This document shows positions 21,230 to 34,573 of a DNA stretch of 43,916 nucleotides, in pieces (within the stretch, counting starts at the first letter, position 1; each line of letters starts with the position of its first letter). The position numbers and the translations under genes were made by a program. Origin of the DNA: Rhizopus sp. PT2906. Taxonomy: Eukaryota > Mucoromycota > Mucoromycetes > Mucorales > Rhizopodaceae. The notes under the pieces were generated by a model, which saw only the letters and a program-made list of their open reading frames with translations, had not been told where the DNA came from and searched no databases. The DNA is taken from assembly GCA_025529335.1 (NCBI GenBank), contig JAMYHX010000377.1, positions 1 through 43,916 of the forward strand, given 5' to 3'.

Positions 21230-22731
21230 TTTGATAGGGCTTCTTCTTGCCTTTTTCAACAACGGTGAAGCATGCCATATCGCCGCAAAATAAAAGAAGA
21301 GAGATATATGTGGTATATTCTGGTTATTATAGGCCAAGAAGAGAGAGAAAAATCTCATTTATTACAATCAGCACCTTTTAATATGGCAACAGGGTTATTA
21401 CTTGGATTGATCATAGTCAATAAGAATTGGACATGACGCGTTATGTGAATCACATTTATCTAATTTTCATAAGATTGGATCTATTTTTAAGAATAGTAAA
21501 CAGGCCTAGTTGCTTATGACGTATTAAATGGTGTCTAAAAATTTTATTGAGTATTATCCTTTATTAATTTACTTTGGTTGTTGTTACTATTTTAGTTCCA
21601 TTTGATATTCATATTCTTCTTCATTGTTATAAAACCCCTTTTTTCATTGCTCAATAAATTACATATTTGATAATACCTCTCATCCAAGATACACGATCAT
21701 CCATGTCATTAAGGGTTTACCTAAAGTGTATTGCGTACCTTAGCAGCCCATCCTTTTTCAAGCGCCATTTGAAATGATTTATGCAGACTTAGAAGATCCA
21801 TTGCTTTACTATAAAAATAGAAGTATAATCATTAAATCTATCACAATCACAATCGTCGCTAATGTTGGTCTACATTTCACAAGCAGAAGGTAAAAAGATA
21901 AGGATATAACAGCAGGGTAAACATTTTACCTTTTTCATGTGCAGTAAAATTATAACTCTTATGTTTTCCTTAGCCAACAATTCAATCACCTACGTTTCAT
22001 GTTTAATAAACAGGTTTGATTTATGAGTGCTAGGATGATTTATATTTGATTCTTTTTTGCCCTTTGCCAAAAATAATTATAGCAGCCTTTTAGCACTTTT
22101 TATGAGATCTCTTTATTTCTTTAAATGATGGGTGCTGATCTATATGTGGCTATTAAAGAATAACCTCTTTCTCTATTTCTTAAATGCACTATTCACTAGA
22201 AGATGCTAAAAAAGGTATAATGATAGATAAACAAAGAATGATGCCTACATCATATTGGTTTGTAAATAACAAATGTAATGAAATCAATCGTGTGTGTTCC
22301 ACAGCATCGGCAGTCTAGTTCCTTTTGAGAAAAGCCCTTTGTTTACTATCAGCTGCATTTTTTTTAATAGTGTTCCCTCTCAACCTTTGTCCTTGATGCT
22401 CGCCTTACTTTTTTTTACTCATTTTTCAAAGAAATCACCTAAAGAAAAAAAAAACGCGTGTTGAAAATAAGAAAGGTGAAGCAATCATGATAAAAAACTA
22501 TGTGTATGAGATTGTCTTTGTGTAAACAAACGGCATCATAAAAAAGGAGATGTGAAAATTATGCAAAGTAAACAAATAAAAAAGAATGCAAGAGAATGTT
22601 CTAAAGAAGAGGGCGTTCGGAAGTGCTCTAATACGGAAAAATTGAAAATGAGTTATTTATTCATGCATTAACGAAAGAGGAAAGGTTAATTAATTTCAGC
22701 CCAAATAACATGACTCACGTAAACAAAAAAC

Positions 22732-22739
22732 TATAAAAG
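22732..22739 (+). promoter_or_regulatory. Orphan TATA box TATAAAAG
   Basis: TATAAAAG is followed by a CT-rich stretch and an ATG at about 22826 that opens only a 37-codon frame. It may be a promoter for a non-coding or decayed transcript. Confidence 0.25.
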
Positions 22740-23502
22740 AGAGATCATCATTCTTGTCCTTTTTCTTCATTCTTTATCTCTTCTACAAACTATTCTATAC
22801 ACTCTTCTATAGCTTATTATTTCCTATGTTGAAAAGGTATAATAGCGTTTGGATGATCTCAAAGTACATAAATCAGTGTCATCCTTTAGAAAATTCACTT
22901 TTGCTGGCTCTATTTCATGGTTCCTGATGCATCTTACTCTATCATAATGGCCACTCACGGGGTGAAGCCTTAAAGAAATCTCTGCTACTCGCTAATGCTC
23001 AAAAAATGCTTGCTACTGCTTATCAATACGCTCAATTACTCAATCACTCAATCACTCATACACCTACAAATGCTTATCAAATATCTGCAAAGACCAGTGA
23101 ACGCCTACTCATATTTAGCAATACCTACAAATGGTCATCAGTGCCTGAAAATACCAGTGAATGCATGTCCCATGCTTATCAACGTCAGAAAGCCCCTGAA
23201 GAATTTTGCCCATGTCTATCAATGTCTGCTGCTAATGAACACAGCTCTGGAGTAACTACATATTCAAGTCCTGAAGCCACAAAAAACATAATCAATCTAT
23301 GTCACTATTTGCCAAACTCCATCAAGCTCTGCTACAAGAAAAGAAAGAAAAAAAAAAGTAAAAAAAAACAACAAAAACACTAACCAGACAGGTCACTGCT
23401 TCTCTACGCTGGATCACTCCGAGATGCTCCTATTATTATGGCTCTGCCTCTACAGCTGATGAAAGGCCCGTAAACTCTCCCTACTTCTGAGTTCGATGCT
23501 TT

Positions 23503-23590
23503 CAATGTTCCAATGCTCCAATGTTCTGATGTCCTAATGCCCCAATCTTCCAATCTTCCATTGATCCGATGTCCCGTTGTCCGGATGTTC
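23503..23590. repeat. Degenerate 8-base tandem repeat, 11 units
   Basis: Eleven consecutive octamers stay in perfect 8-base register, with a consensus near CAATGTTC (for example caatgttc, caatgctc, caatcttc, cgatgtcc, ggatgttc). The register is then lost, though two related octamers follow up to about 23620. A period of 8 argues against a coding origin. Confidence 0.7.
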
Positions 23591-24214
23591 AACATATCAA
23601 TGTTGCTATGTTCCAATGTCTCCTTTCCTGAGTTTTTTCGTGGTTGTTTTCTGAGATTGAGTCTTGAGCACTTTTTATTCATGGAGGGTTTACACTGTGT
23701 AGTCTTCTGGCATGCAGTCTATGGTTCTAGTCATCTTGAGTTTGAAAGCTATTGAAAATGTGACCTTATGGATTTGTGGGAAAAGGAAATATCTACTTAT
23801 TCAAAACTCTCTCTCTCTTTGGAAATCAAACTATTGCTTGCCTAATAAAAACTTCATTTTGTTACTCCCGCACTTTTTGTTCTTTAATATGACTACTTTG
23901 GGATTACAAAAAAGGCTTCTTTCTGTGCCTTCACTACCAAGAGGCGCCTCTTTTTGTTTATCTGTAAAAGCAGACGCGACATTAATGACGAAAGCAGTGG
24001 ATAAATGGGTACTTAAAATGATTTCCTAGTGCATGTATATATATTTCGGTATATTCAATATGGCTCTTTTAATGAATGAACTGACTTATATATGCTACTA
24101 AGAAGTCTTGTTTAATTTGACAAAATGATCCATTTTTTAGAGACAAGACAAAGTTCGAATAAAGACACACTTGTCAATCAGCGCGTGTGTCCATTGATAC
24201 ACTCGCGACAAACG

Positions 24215-24223
24215 ATTGGCCAA
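24215..24223. promoter_or_regulatory. ATTGGCCAA, inverted CCAAT-type element
   Basis: The element lies about 90 bases upstream of the AIF start codon, close to the distance usual for HAP/CBF complex sites in fungi. It resembles the palindrome at 9827-9836. Confidence 0.35.
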
Positions 24224-24309
24224 CTCCACCGCCAGTAAAAAGTTCAACAACCGCTGTAAAATTTACTAAAGTCTTCTTTGCCCTTGAAAAGATTCCCTGA
24301 ACGCCCCTA

Positions 24310-26601
24310 ATGAATTTCCTAAAGAGCACTGGTCACTCTGCACGCTTTATGCAGAGAAGAGTTACCTTGAATAGCCTTAGATACACCAACAGAGCTCGTT
24401 TGTATTCTACAGCTACTGGCGGTCCTGTCAAAGAAAGTAGTAATGTTCCCTGGGTTATCGGTTCTCTTCTCGTGTTTGGCCCCATTCTGTTCAAGTTGAC
24501 TTCTCCTCCTCCTCCTTCTAAAAGAACAAACTTGACTGAGCATCTTGCTCCTGTACCTGTAGAAGAAGAGAAACCTGCTGCTGTTGAGGAACCAGTCAAG
24601 GTGATTCAAAAACCTTATGTTCTTATCGGTGCAGGAACAGCTTCTTTTGCAGCTGCACAAGCAATTAAAGAAAAAGATCCTAATGCCAATGTAACTATAG
24701 AAAGTGACATTTTATGTGTATATTCAACTGTTTTTGCTCAATTAGGTCATCATCATTGGTGAAGAAGGTTATGCTCCTTACATGAGGTGAGTTCCAATCC
24801 GCATGTCTTGTAATTATTGAGCATAATGCTAATCAAAAAGAAATTAGACCTCCATTATCCAAGGAATTCTGGTTCTCTGAAGATCCCAAGGTTGGAGAAA
24901 CTTTGCGATTTAAAGATGTAAGACTGAACGTTGACGTGATAAATGAAGGCTAACTTGTATTTTACTATAGTGGCAAGGCACCGAACGAAGGTAATATATG
25001 TGTATAGATTATAGACTATTGTCTTAACTTCTCGTAAAAGCGCGATATATCAGGATGTATCAGAATATGAAATCATTCAAGATGCTTCAGGTTCAGATTT
25101 AGAAAGCTCAAAGATCAAGCTCTTACTTAGCAAGCGTGCTACAAAGCTCAACGTGGAGGACCATACTGTCACATTGGATGATGGCAGTGTCATTTACTAC
25201 AACAAGGTAAACGACTTTCAAAAACATCAATTCGGTTCAAACTAATGTCTATCAAGGTCTTGCTTGCTACTGGAGGAGAGCCCAAGAGATTACCAATGCA
25301 AGACAAGAACGACAAGAACGTCACTACCTTCCGTAGCATTGAGGACTTTAAGAAATTGGAACAACTCGCCAAGAATGGTGCTCATATTGCTGTTGTTGGT
25401 GGTGGCTTTTTAGGATCTGAACTTGCTGTTGCCCTTGCTCACCGTGGTATGTAATATGTGCATGCATATAGATTTATACTTAGATCATTTTAGCCCAAAA
25501 AGAAAACATCAAAGTCACCCAAATCTTCCCTGAAGGTAAAAGAGATGCGTTCAATACATTATTTTTATTCATTCATTAAAAGATGGAAATATGGCCAATG
25601 TCTTTCCTGGTTATCTCACAAAGTGGACAACCAGTCGTGTCCGCAAATGTAAGTGAAATACAATTCATACACCCCCATTTAATCTTGTTATAGTGGGCGT
25701 AGAGGTCAAGGAAAGATCCGCTGTGAAATCAGTTTCTACTGATAAAGAATCTGGAAAGACCACTGTTGAATTAGAAAACGGTGAATCCCTTACTGTTGAT
25801 CATGTCGTTGTTGCCATTGGCATTGAACCTCGTGTTGATTTGGCGAGAGACGCAGGATTAGAGATTGATGAAAAGAGATCTGGTGTTGTTGTTAATGCCG
25901 AATTAGAAGCCCGTCGAGATGTTTATGCTGCTGGAGATATGGTCTCTTTCCATGATGTACAGTTGGGACGTCGTCGTATTGAACATCATGACCAGTAAGA
26001 TCTTATTTGCATCTCTTGTATGTGTATATTGACTGTTTATCATAGCGCTGTCTTGAGTGGACGTCATGCTGGTGAAAACATGGTGGGTGCTTCTCGTGCC
26101 TATAAGCATCAGTCTATGTTTTGGTCTGATTTAGGACCTGAAATTGGTAATTCAAGTTTAATGATGAGAATATAATGATTAACATTACCCCTCCACACTA
26201 GGTTACGAAGCCGTTGGATTGACAGACTCTCAATTATCAACTGTGAGCGTCTGGGCAAAGGCTACAGCCAAGGATACACCCGTTGCCTCTGCAGGCACTG
26301 AAGTTGATAGCCCTCGTGCTGCTCCTGGTGAAGAACAACAACAAGTGCCAACTAATCAATCTGTTTCTGAAGCTGTTAAGGCAAAGAACCCATTCCAGGA
26401 TGAAAAGGTAAAGTTTGAATCCATAATCGTTCTACAACTCTAAATACATTCTAGTTTGGCAAGGGGCTCGTATTCTATGTTCGTGATAAGAAGATTGTTG
26501 GTCTTGTCTTATTTAACGTGTTTGGAAAGGTTCAAGAAGCTCGAGATATTATCAATGCTGGATACACCTCTGATAAGATTGATGGCTTAGTGAAAAAGTA
26601 A
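24310..26601 (+). CDS. Mitochondrial apoptosis-inducing factor (AIFM1 type)
   Basis: An FAD- and NADH-binding oxidoreductase of the mitochondrial intermembrane space, linked in animals to respiratory-complex assembly and cell death. Twelve exons (24310-24690, 24746-24786, 24848-24917, 24971-24990, 25041-25206, 25257-25446, 25494-25535, 25583-25648, 25694-25994, 26046-26146, 26202-26407, 26455-26601) close to 576 residues. The N-terminus is a basic mitochondrial presequence followed by one hydrophobic anchor ('WVIGSLLVFGPILF') and a Pro-rich linker. The FAD Rossmann motif is 'VLIGAGTASFAAAQAI', the NADH motif 'IAVVGGGFLGSELAVALA', and a second FAD contact is 'VYAAGDMVSF'. The C-terminal dimerisation domain ('FGKGLVFYVRDKKIVGLVLF') is present, which places it with animal AIFM1 rather than the shorter yeast Aif1. 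A long acidic/Pro insertion precedes that domain. Confidence 0.9.
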
Positions 26602-26893
26602 TTGCTTATATTTAGTATTCATCTTTATTTCTAACTTATAAATATAGATTCAATCTTTACTCAAATGACCATTAGATACTAATTAAAAAAATAATAAAGA
26701 TCATTTTTATGCGGTAAAAGGGCCTTTAATAGTCCAACTGAGGGCACTCACAACATGTTGGCATCCAAAGTTTCACTCTCAATTTCACTTTCCGTATGAT
26801 GAGCGGACCTTGGACACCCTTATTCGGGTATTTAGAGTGATTCCTTTAAAACGTCATTGTCAACACAAAGGTTCTTGAATTTGTGTGTGTCCC

Positions 26894-28063
26894 ATGACTC
26901 AATTTACAAAACTCGTTGACGAAAAGTTTACAGCTGCTAAAGAAAAGAAGGCACTCTTTTCTATTGACGCGATACAAGCTGAGAAAGAGAGTGGTGGAAT
27001 AAAAGTAAAAAGAAAAAAAAAAAGACTAAACAAACACTGTTGCTTATTCAGTGGACCTAGTTTGAAATCACTTGTGCACCTGCTCTTGCTAAAAAGCCTA
27101 CTAATGAAGACAAATCACAAGAAAAAGTAAACCCATTCTTGAATCCTAATCCTGATTTAGTTGTAAAAGAACTGGATGAGCACTTGATTCTGTTGAATAA
27201 ATTTGCTGTCATTCCTAATCATTTGTTACTAGTAACAAAAGGTATATAGTTTGAACTCTATTGAACTATTGCTTAAATAATACATTATAGAACAAAAGAG
27301 TCAAGAAGAACTGCTCCTTCCCAATGACTTGTATGAAACGTATAAAATATTACAAGAGTTTGGCTCTCCATTACTTGCCTTTTATAACTGTGGAAAAAAC
27401 TCTGGTGCAAGGTACGCTTATCATTTTTAAAGAATAATCTAACAATCATTTATAGTCAAGCACATAAGCATATCCAACTCGTTCCTTTGAATGGAAAGAA
27501 TGGTGTTCAGCCACCTATTAAAAAGTTATATGATCAAATCCATGATCGACGTGTGGGTAAGTGGGTGTTTTGTTAAAGAAAAAAGGTACCCTTACATATT
27601 ACATGCAGGACAAATTTATGCTATGGACAAATTACCTTTTGTTCATGTGATTATGCAGCTTGATACAAACATCATCCGTGCTGCAACTAAAAGAGAGGAT
27701 TTGACAGATTACTTGAGCCAAATGTTCTTTGGTCTTTTGGATGCCATGTTTCAACAATTACGTGAAAATGCTCAACCGATGAATACTTCTTACAATTTCT
27801 TGATGACAGAGGAATTCATGATGCTTATTCCTCGTGAAAAGGAAAAAGTAACCATTTCACATGATAACAAGGACTATGAATTCTCTCTCAATTCATTGGC
27901 CTTTGCCGGTATGTTGCTTTGTAAATCAGAGGAGCAGCTCGAAGCAATGAAGGCACAGGATGATCTGATGGATATACTTGTCCAAGTCGCCATCAAATGG
28001 AACCCTGATGCGCAGAGACTTGATACGGAAAGACAACTAGGCTTAGAAGCTCACCTGGCATAA
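26894..28063 (+). CDS. APA2: Ap4A phosphorylase (ATP adenylyltransferase)
   Basis: Splits diadenosine 5',5'''-tetraphosphate with phosphate into ATP and ADP. Five exons (26894-27004, 27061-27241, 27291-27411, 27456-27556, 27609-28063) give 322 residues. The N-terminal half has the family stretch 'NKFAVIPNHLLLVTK'. The HIT-like catalytic triad is 'HKHIQLVP' (about residues 141-148), created by joining exons 3 and 4. Downstream are 'YNFLMTEEFMMLIPR' and 'LNSLAFAGMLLCKSEEQ', typical of Apa1/Apa2. Length agrees with yeast Apa1/Apa2 (about 320). Which of the two yeast paralogues it corresponds to is arbitrary. Its stop lies only 82 bases from that of the convergent UTP10 gene. Confidence 0.92.
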
Positions 28064-28145
28064 CACGTTTGAAAAATAATAAAAAAATTTTAAATTTGGA
28101 AATTACACAGACGTTGGGTGGGTGCAAACGCAGAAAGATATTTAT

Positions 28146-31100
28146 TTAGTTGAAGAATTTGTCTAAGCTTTCACCCAGATGCGATTCGATAATAGAATTG
28201 GTCTGTTGTACCAATTTTTCAACACGGACGTCATCATCTTCCATGAGTTCAGCGAGGAAGGATATACTTTCAGCCAAGAATAATAACCATTCTTCACCAA
28301 GACGGTTGTAAAATTCTTGAATACATAATAAGGCAGCTAATCTGATTTCAGGATCGTCTTCTCTAGTCTTTAACAGAACCTTGTGATTAAGAGGTTTCCA
28401 TAGTGAGTCATTAGAGACCGTGACAGCCATCTGACCGATACAAGGAACGACATATGCTTTCATGCGGCTCAAGTAGTCAGCACTTGTACCCTTGGTAACA
28501 ACTAGCAGTTGGTCAACAACAGGATCCATAATCTTTTCAAACTTGGCAGCACTCCACAAATTGTCGTTGTCATACAAGAATGATTTGTTGAGTGCGGACA
28601 TGATATAATTCCAGAGAGCATCCACTTCTTGTTCTTCGCTCTTGTAGCTTTCCAATCGCATGATAACATCGTCAATCAAGTAGCCAAAGTAAGGAGTAAA
28701 GATAGACTTTAGTTTCTCCAAAAGAGCATCCGTTAACTTGTAAAAGAACAAGACTCGCTTTGATGTTTGTTCATCATCTGACAGCTCGTTCGTTGCCCAG
28801 TCAACGACCTTGAGGAACAATGGTTTGAATAACGTTTCGTTCAGCTTCATAACAAGGTCGAGGAATGCAGTGATAATAGAACCTTCCACTTCATCAGCAT
28901 CAGCATCAGGGAACTCGGTCGTTCGTCGAATATCAAATGCAACAAGGAAAAACTTGAATAACTGCTTGTAATGCGAGGTCATCACGTCACGAGACATGGT
29001 ACGGATCGCTTGAGATACCATGGTGCATAATGTCAAAGTAGCATTCTTGCCGTTCTTTACAACCGTTCCAAAGTAATCAAATAGAGGATTCAACAAGATA
29101 CGAGGTGGTACGTTCGTAGCCAATAGTGATAACACGTTCTTACTCTTGGCTTCAATCGCAGCTCTCTGAGTGTGTGCTGCGTCAAAGGTATAGATGGAAG
29201 GATGGAGTAGTCCATTGAGTAGCTTGGAAATATAAGGACTAATAAAGTGCGGCAACACTTGAACAACGGTTTCAAGTGCACCCACAACACTAAGCTGAAG
29301 AAGGTTGTTTGGATTCTCGGCCGTGACTGTGATGTCCAGTAAGTTGATAACAATAGGCATGAGCTTGGGCAGATGAGGAACGGCTCGTGGTCCAACTGCT
29401 TGACAAATGACAGTTAAGCATACAAGACTAGAAATCTGCAATTGTGCATTGGAAGATTGAAGACTGTCGGGACCAATGATGACAGGAATGGCAGAAGCGA
29501 ATTGACCAGGATACAGAGTTCCCAAGATCTTTGCAAGAGAGGCAATACAGAGTAAAGCGGATTGCTTATTGACAGCACGATCTTCTTCACCTGCCACACT
29601 TGTAGACTCCTTTTGAATAATATCGGTAAAGGTGTCCACCATGCCAACAAGTGTATCTTCATAGCCTTCGGGCGCATGTCCTTCAAATGAATTGATCTTT
29701 TCATTGAAAATGTTCAAGGCCTTGCGACGAATAGAACTGTCAGCGTGATTAGATAATTCCTTGATTACATTGACAAAGACATCCAGAGAGAGAAGAGCAT
29801 TGACTTTATCCAAGACGTCATAGACCACCTTGAGAATACCTCTCCAGAATTTAGACACACTGGGGTTGGCACCTTCAGATACAGTATACGCGTCGCGATA
29901 CTCGGTAAAGTAAGTGACGATCTTCAAAATGGCTGTAATACAGTCCAGATAGAAGGGCTGCATCGATTGAACAAAGTCTTCAGAAGCGTTGGTTTGAGCC
30001 ATGATCTTGTTCAAATAACCCTTGGAAGACAATAGCTGTGCAATAAAGTTGAGAGTAGCAAGTTTGTACTGACGAAGCTGCTTGCTGTTGTGTTCGGCCA
30101 GATTGAACAAATGGGTATCCTCTGTCATAGTATCATCTTCAGGCTTTTCATTGGGAAGAGCGAGTAGCCCGTTTAGAAGAGACAAGATGGCCTTCATCTG
30201 AGTCTTGGGAGCAAACTGTTGGCAGATAACTAGACTGAATTCAGTAAGCGATTCAGCATCATTGCGGGCACCCTTGGCAAGTCTTTCTGTAAACTTCTCC
30301 AAGAGCAATGAGATAATGGCAAACAAGAATTCGTCTTCACCCAAGGTATGGATCAGGATAGTAAACAATCGAAGACGTCTGTGTTTAGGAATATGGAACA
30401 AGGCATCAACAAACACCTTGATGATGGGTCTAACTTCCAAAACAAGAGCGGTTTCATCGTCATTGTTGCTCTTTCTGCTAGAAACTACAAGTGGTGGCAG
30501 AATCTTTTCCATGGTTTGCTGAATGACTTGGAAACTGTAATTGTCGTCTTGTCGTAAAACATTGGCGCCCATAAAAGTAAAGAGAGGCATAATGTTGTGT
30601 AAGACGCATTCGGGGTACATGGAGGCAATATTGGCCATCAGTAACAGTGCTTGATTATGTGTCTGTGGGTTGCCGGTGATACGGATACATTGAACAACAA
30701 CATCCACTCGAAGGGCTGATTCCTCGACCTTGACGCCCCGTTCTTCAGCATGATGAATGATGTGAGTGAGTGCAGCCATGAGTAACTGGTTAATGTACTC
30801 CAAAGATACAGGAGAATCACGGAGATCTGCATTGACCATGGCAGTCAAAACTTCAAATAATGATTTCACAAGAGTTTCATCTTCGGCAATGGTCTTGGAT
30901 TCAATAAGTTCAAGCAAGGTGACAAGTTCATAAAGATCCACGACGACGGGGGCTTTTGTAGGCTTAGTTCTAGCACGCTTTGAGGTAGATTGTGCACCTA
31001 CAGCGACAGGAGCGCCCAAGAGATGTCTAGCAGCAGCCATGAGCATGCCATCAAACATCTTGGCAGGAACTTCAATGTTTGCCAACACGTTCTTGGAGGC

Positions 31101-34100
31101 ACGAACATCATTCTGAACACCATTGGTGGCAATATCAATCAGAGTAGAAAAGATCACTTCGCGGGCTTCATTGCTCATGGCAGCGAAAAATTCGGGAGTG
31201 ATTTGTTCTAAAGCATAGCGGCGAGTAGATACCTGCCAGCCTTCTTCATCTTCACCGTCCAATTTATCCTTGTTTGCTAGTAAGCGCAAAAAGAGAGGTA
31301 ATGTCTTGTCATTTCTAGCACCAAGCTCTGGAGCATTGCATGGTAAGTACATGCGAATAAGATATGACACGAGAGCAGTGCTTTCTGCTGTACGTGGTTG
31401 ATCGAGTGTTTTTTCCAACAAGGGATAAAGAAGTTGGAGTTTCAATGGACTATCGATAGTATCCAACATCTTGAGCATGTCTATTTTAAGTTGTATCAAG
31501 GGGGCCTGAATGACGTGTCGAATAAGGAAAGTAAGTGTGTGTGTCTTTCTCGTCTTGTACGTCTTGTTGGAGGCTTCACAAAGGGCAAGGTATTCTTTGA
31601 ACACGCGAGTGATGTAGGTAGGGTCTTTGCTTATTTCGTCGTTTCTGTACCATAAGAAATCAACAAGATGAGCAGCTTCGTTAGAAGTAAGCGAAGCAAT
31701 GTCAGCGCCTTGATTGTATATAGCATCTGCAGGAAGAATGGAGGCTTTGACTGAGTTGCGTTTGACAGTTTGAGATGACTCGCCTTCTAATGTAGTGTCA
31801 TATACCTTTGAACCGTAAGGCAGGCCTTGTGATCTATAGCCAAGTCTGATATGCTCCAAACAACGCAAGGCTTGTGTGCGAACAGAGGTATTTGTGTCAG
31901 CAAGGTTAGGGAATAAAGCAGGAACCAAATGCTGGAAATCTAATTTCTTGGGAGCATCAATGTAAACCTGCAAATAGCCTACCACTACTTGGAGAGTACG
32001 GGCTCGAACAACAGTCGAATGGCGGGAATCAGTCCAGACAGCGGTAAAGAATCGTAGAGCATCATTCTTGAGCTGCTTGTCAATAAGCAAAGTAACCATA
32101 GATTCGAATGAAGACACGGTGGGCCCTTCGAGGAAGACAGTGAACAATTTCTTAACAATACGTGCGTATTCATTATGAGCATTTGTCCAGTCAATGTTCT
32201 CTTCGAATCTAATAAGAGAACTGACAAGGTTTTTCAGCACAAATTGAGCGAGCTGCATCAGAGTTGAAGCTGTGGTGTCATCTACATTTTTCAATTGCTT
32301 GATAAACTCCTTGGAAGGCAAGCTTGATGACTCAGCAGATAGTTCATTTGGCATTTGCGTAGTATAGAACAAGTGGTTTTGCTTTTGCACAATCGATGTT
32401 GAAATAGCATCCAATACTTGGTTGTATGTAGCATATTGTTTTTTACCAGATACAATCGTAACAGCTAATCCAAGAACCAAGAGAGCAATGATTCTATCTA
32501 CCTTCAGAGGGCTTTCGACCAAGCTAACCCAGAATCCTAAATAAGCCGAGTTTTGACCTTGTTTGATTACATCTGCTTGAAGCTTAATAAACTTGACTGG
32601 TACATCAAACATATCATCAGATTTCGAAGCGGATTTGAAATGCTCAATCATCGTAGCTACAATGAGATCAGCTTGCAATTGAACACCTTCCACTTGCTTT
32701 AATAAAGCAGAGAGATTCTTGGCAGAAGCGGTAAAAATGAATCTGCTCAAGATACAAGCGACCTTTCCATCCTGTTTGGGGTATTTGCTGATAAAATCCG
32801 TCAACAAAAACTTGATGATAGCAACGGTGTCTTTGGTGTTTGTCGCGTGGCGTTCTTTTAAAAGGTCGTTTAAAGCAGAAATAATCTTGTCGGCAGGAAC
32901 ATGATTCAAGAGGTGATGAGGTGCTTCTTCAATAACAAACTTCAAAAGAGGACCAAAGTTACCCAAGCAGCTAGAGAGTGCATCTTCAAACATGTCAGAG
33001 CTTTGTGCTAAAGGATTAGAGGAATCGTCAATGATGGAGATGAGCTTCTTGATGGCCAAAATGCGATTCGTGGGTGAAGGGCTATTCAAGCAAAGGTAGA
33101 GCGTCGTGTTGGCCTCAGGAATGACTTCATGTCTTGTACCCTTGAAAGCAGCAGAGGTGAATTCATAAAGATTGGCTGCAAGTGTAGCATCGTCCTTGGC
33201 CTTGGACAACCGAGTATCCAAAACTGAATCAAGTTCTTCAATATATCGCTGAGAGACCATTGCTAAAAGAGGTTGGAACTTTGCAATATATTCGCTTCTT
33301 TCTTGCTCTGAACCCTTGGTGGCAATCGCGAGATGTCCATCCATGATGATATTACACAGAAACTTGATGTTGTCGGAAGATAAATAACCTTTGGTGACAA
33401 GAGTATCTAGGATTTCCAAGTTTTTGGCGTATTGACAAATGGCTGGTAAAAATATTTCAAAGAATCGCTCGGTGGCGTATTTATCTGCAATTTGTAGGAT
33501 AGCATTGTCAAATCTGGAGCTTCCAATGATATGCTTGGCTGCCTTTTGTGAGATAGACACGAATGCTTCTTGTGTTTGACAGATATGCACAAGGGTCAAT
33601 AAACAATAGGTGTAGCAGCTCTTTTTATAATTTTTCACCATGGCTTCAGCAAGAGCACGAGATCCTTCAGTGCTGAAAGTGGTTTTTGAAGATAGCTGAG
33701 AGAGGATCATGTAACTTGCAATCTGTAACTCTGGCTGATGCTTTGCATGAAGACCATCAATAACATGAGGAGTGAGAGCAGTGACAGCATCAACGCTTGT
33801 AGCTGGAATCTGTTTGATAAATTCTGTCATGATGGCTGTGTAGAATGAATACAAGGTCGAGAATGGGACTAGAGCTTTCGTAACCATGTTGCAAATAAAG
33901 TCAAAGATGTATCTATTCTTGATCATCTTCTTTACCAAAATAGAGCGTTCCAAAGGAAGCAAGCTTTTCTTGATGGGCAATAAAAATTCCCATGGTGATT
34001 TTGCACTATAAACGATTAGTATACTTGTTCATTATGCATCCGCAGCTATAGACTTACGGAATATTCAGGATAGAAATCATCTTGACAAATGATTTTGTTT

Positions 34101-34573
34101 CATGATAAGGCAAAATACACTTGAGAACTGATTCAATGTTGAAATCTTCGACACGAAAGCGACGAATAAGATATTCTAATACTTTTCCAGAAGGTTTCAA
34201 GAGGAAATAAGGTGAAAGTTGACATAAAAAGGCATTGATGCTTGCATCAAGCTTGTCATTTTCTTCTCTTGTCTAATTATAACGTTATTCTACAAGATCT
34301 ATAGCAAATATAGCTAATACTTACTTGAAGAAGTCTATCGACTGATTTCATTTTTTCAGAAAAGAGAGTCTTCTCAAAGGGAGCAAACTTGTCGTCGAGA
34401 ATGACTAATTCCATAATACCATTGTAAGCAATGGAATATATTGTTTCCAGATCCTGATCAGCTGCTTCACGAGGTGTAAACAAGAAGGAAGGCCTTGTCT
34501 TTCTTGATGTCTCGGTTACATTGCGTAGATCAAGTGTACCGATCTGCTTTAGCTGCTGCTTCAGGGATGACAT
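28146..34573 (-). CDS. UTP10: U3 snoRNP component Utp10 / HEATR1
   Basis: A giant HEAT-repeat protein of the small-subunit processome (t-UTP/UTP-A subcomplex). It is needed for rDNA transcription and 18S pre-rRNA processing in the nucleolus. Three exons (34573-34325, 34272-34058, 34005-28146) give 2107 residues, close to the human 2144. The N-terminus 'SSLKQQLKQIGTLDLRNV' and early 'GKVLEYLIRRFRVEDFNIE' are typical of the family. Helical repeats fill the middle. The C-terminal BP28-type domain shows 'DPEIRLAALLCIQEFYNRLG' and ends 'SHLGESLDKFFN'. The very long intact frame shows that base-level sequence quality here is good. The gene is divergent from the resolvase-like gene and convergent with the Ap4A phosphorylase. 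Confidence 0.94.

Larger units (their letters stand above)
21230..24309. other. Three-kilobase gene-poor region
   Basis: No convincing gene. Low-complexity open frames occur at about 22930-23383 (Ser/Thr/Tyr/Asn-rich, ending in a Lys run) and 23712-24029, but neither shows domain features. The region contains a TATA-like TATAAAAG at 22732-22739 followed by a pyrimidine-rich leader, as if a promoter had lost its gene. It also holds an 8-base periodic repeat at 23503-23590, and ends in the promoter of the AIF gene. Confidence 0.5.

Noticed and set aside
23006..23383. 125-codon Ser/Thr/Tyr-rich frame ending in a Lys run
   Set aside because: Low complexity, no homologous motif and no splice partners. 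It lies beside a non-coding 8-base repeat.
29090..33592. Many alternative frames inside UTP10
   Set aside because: All lie within the 1944-codon main frame of UTP10 and are chance frames.
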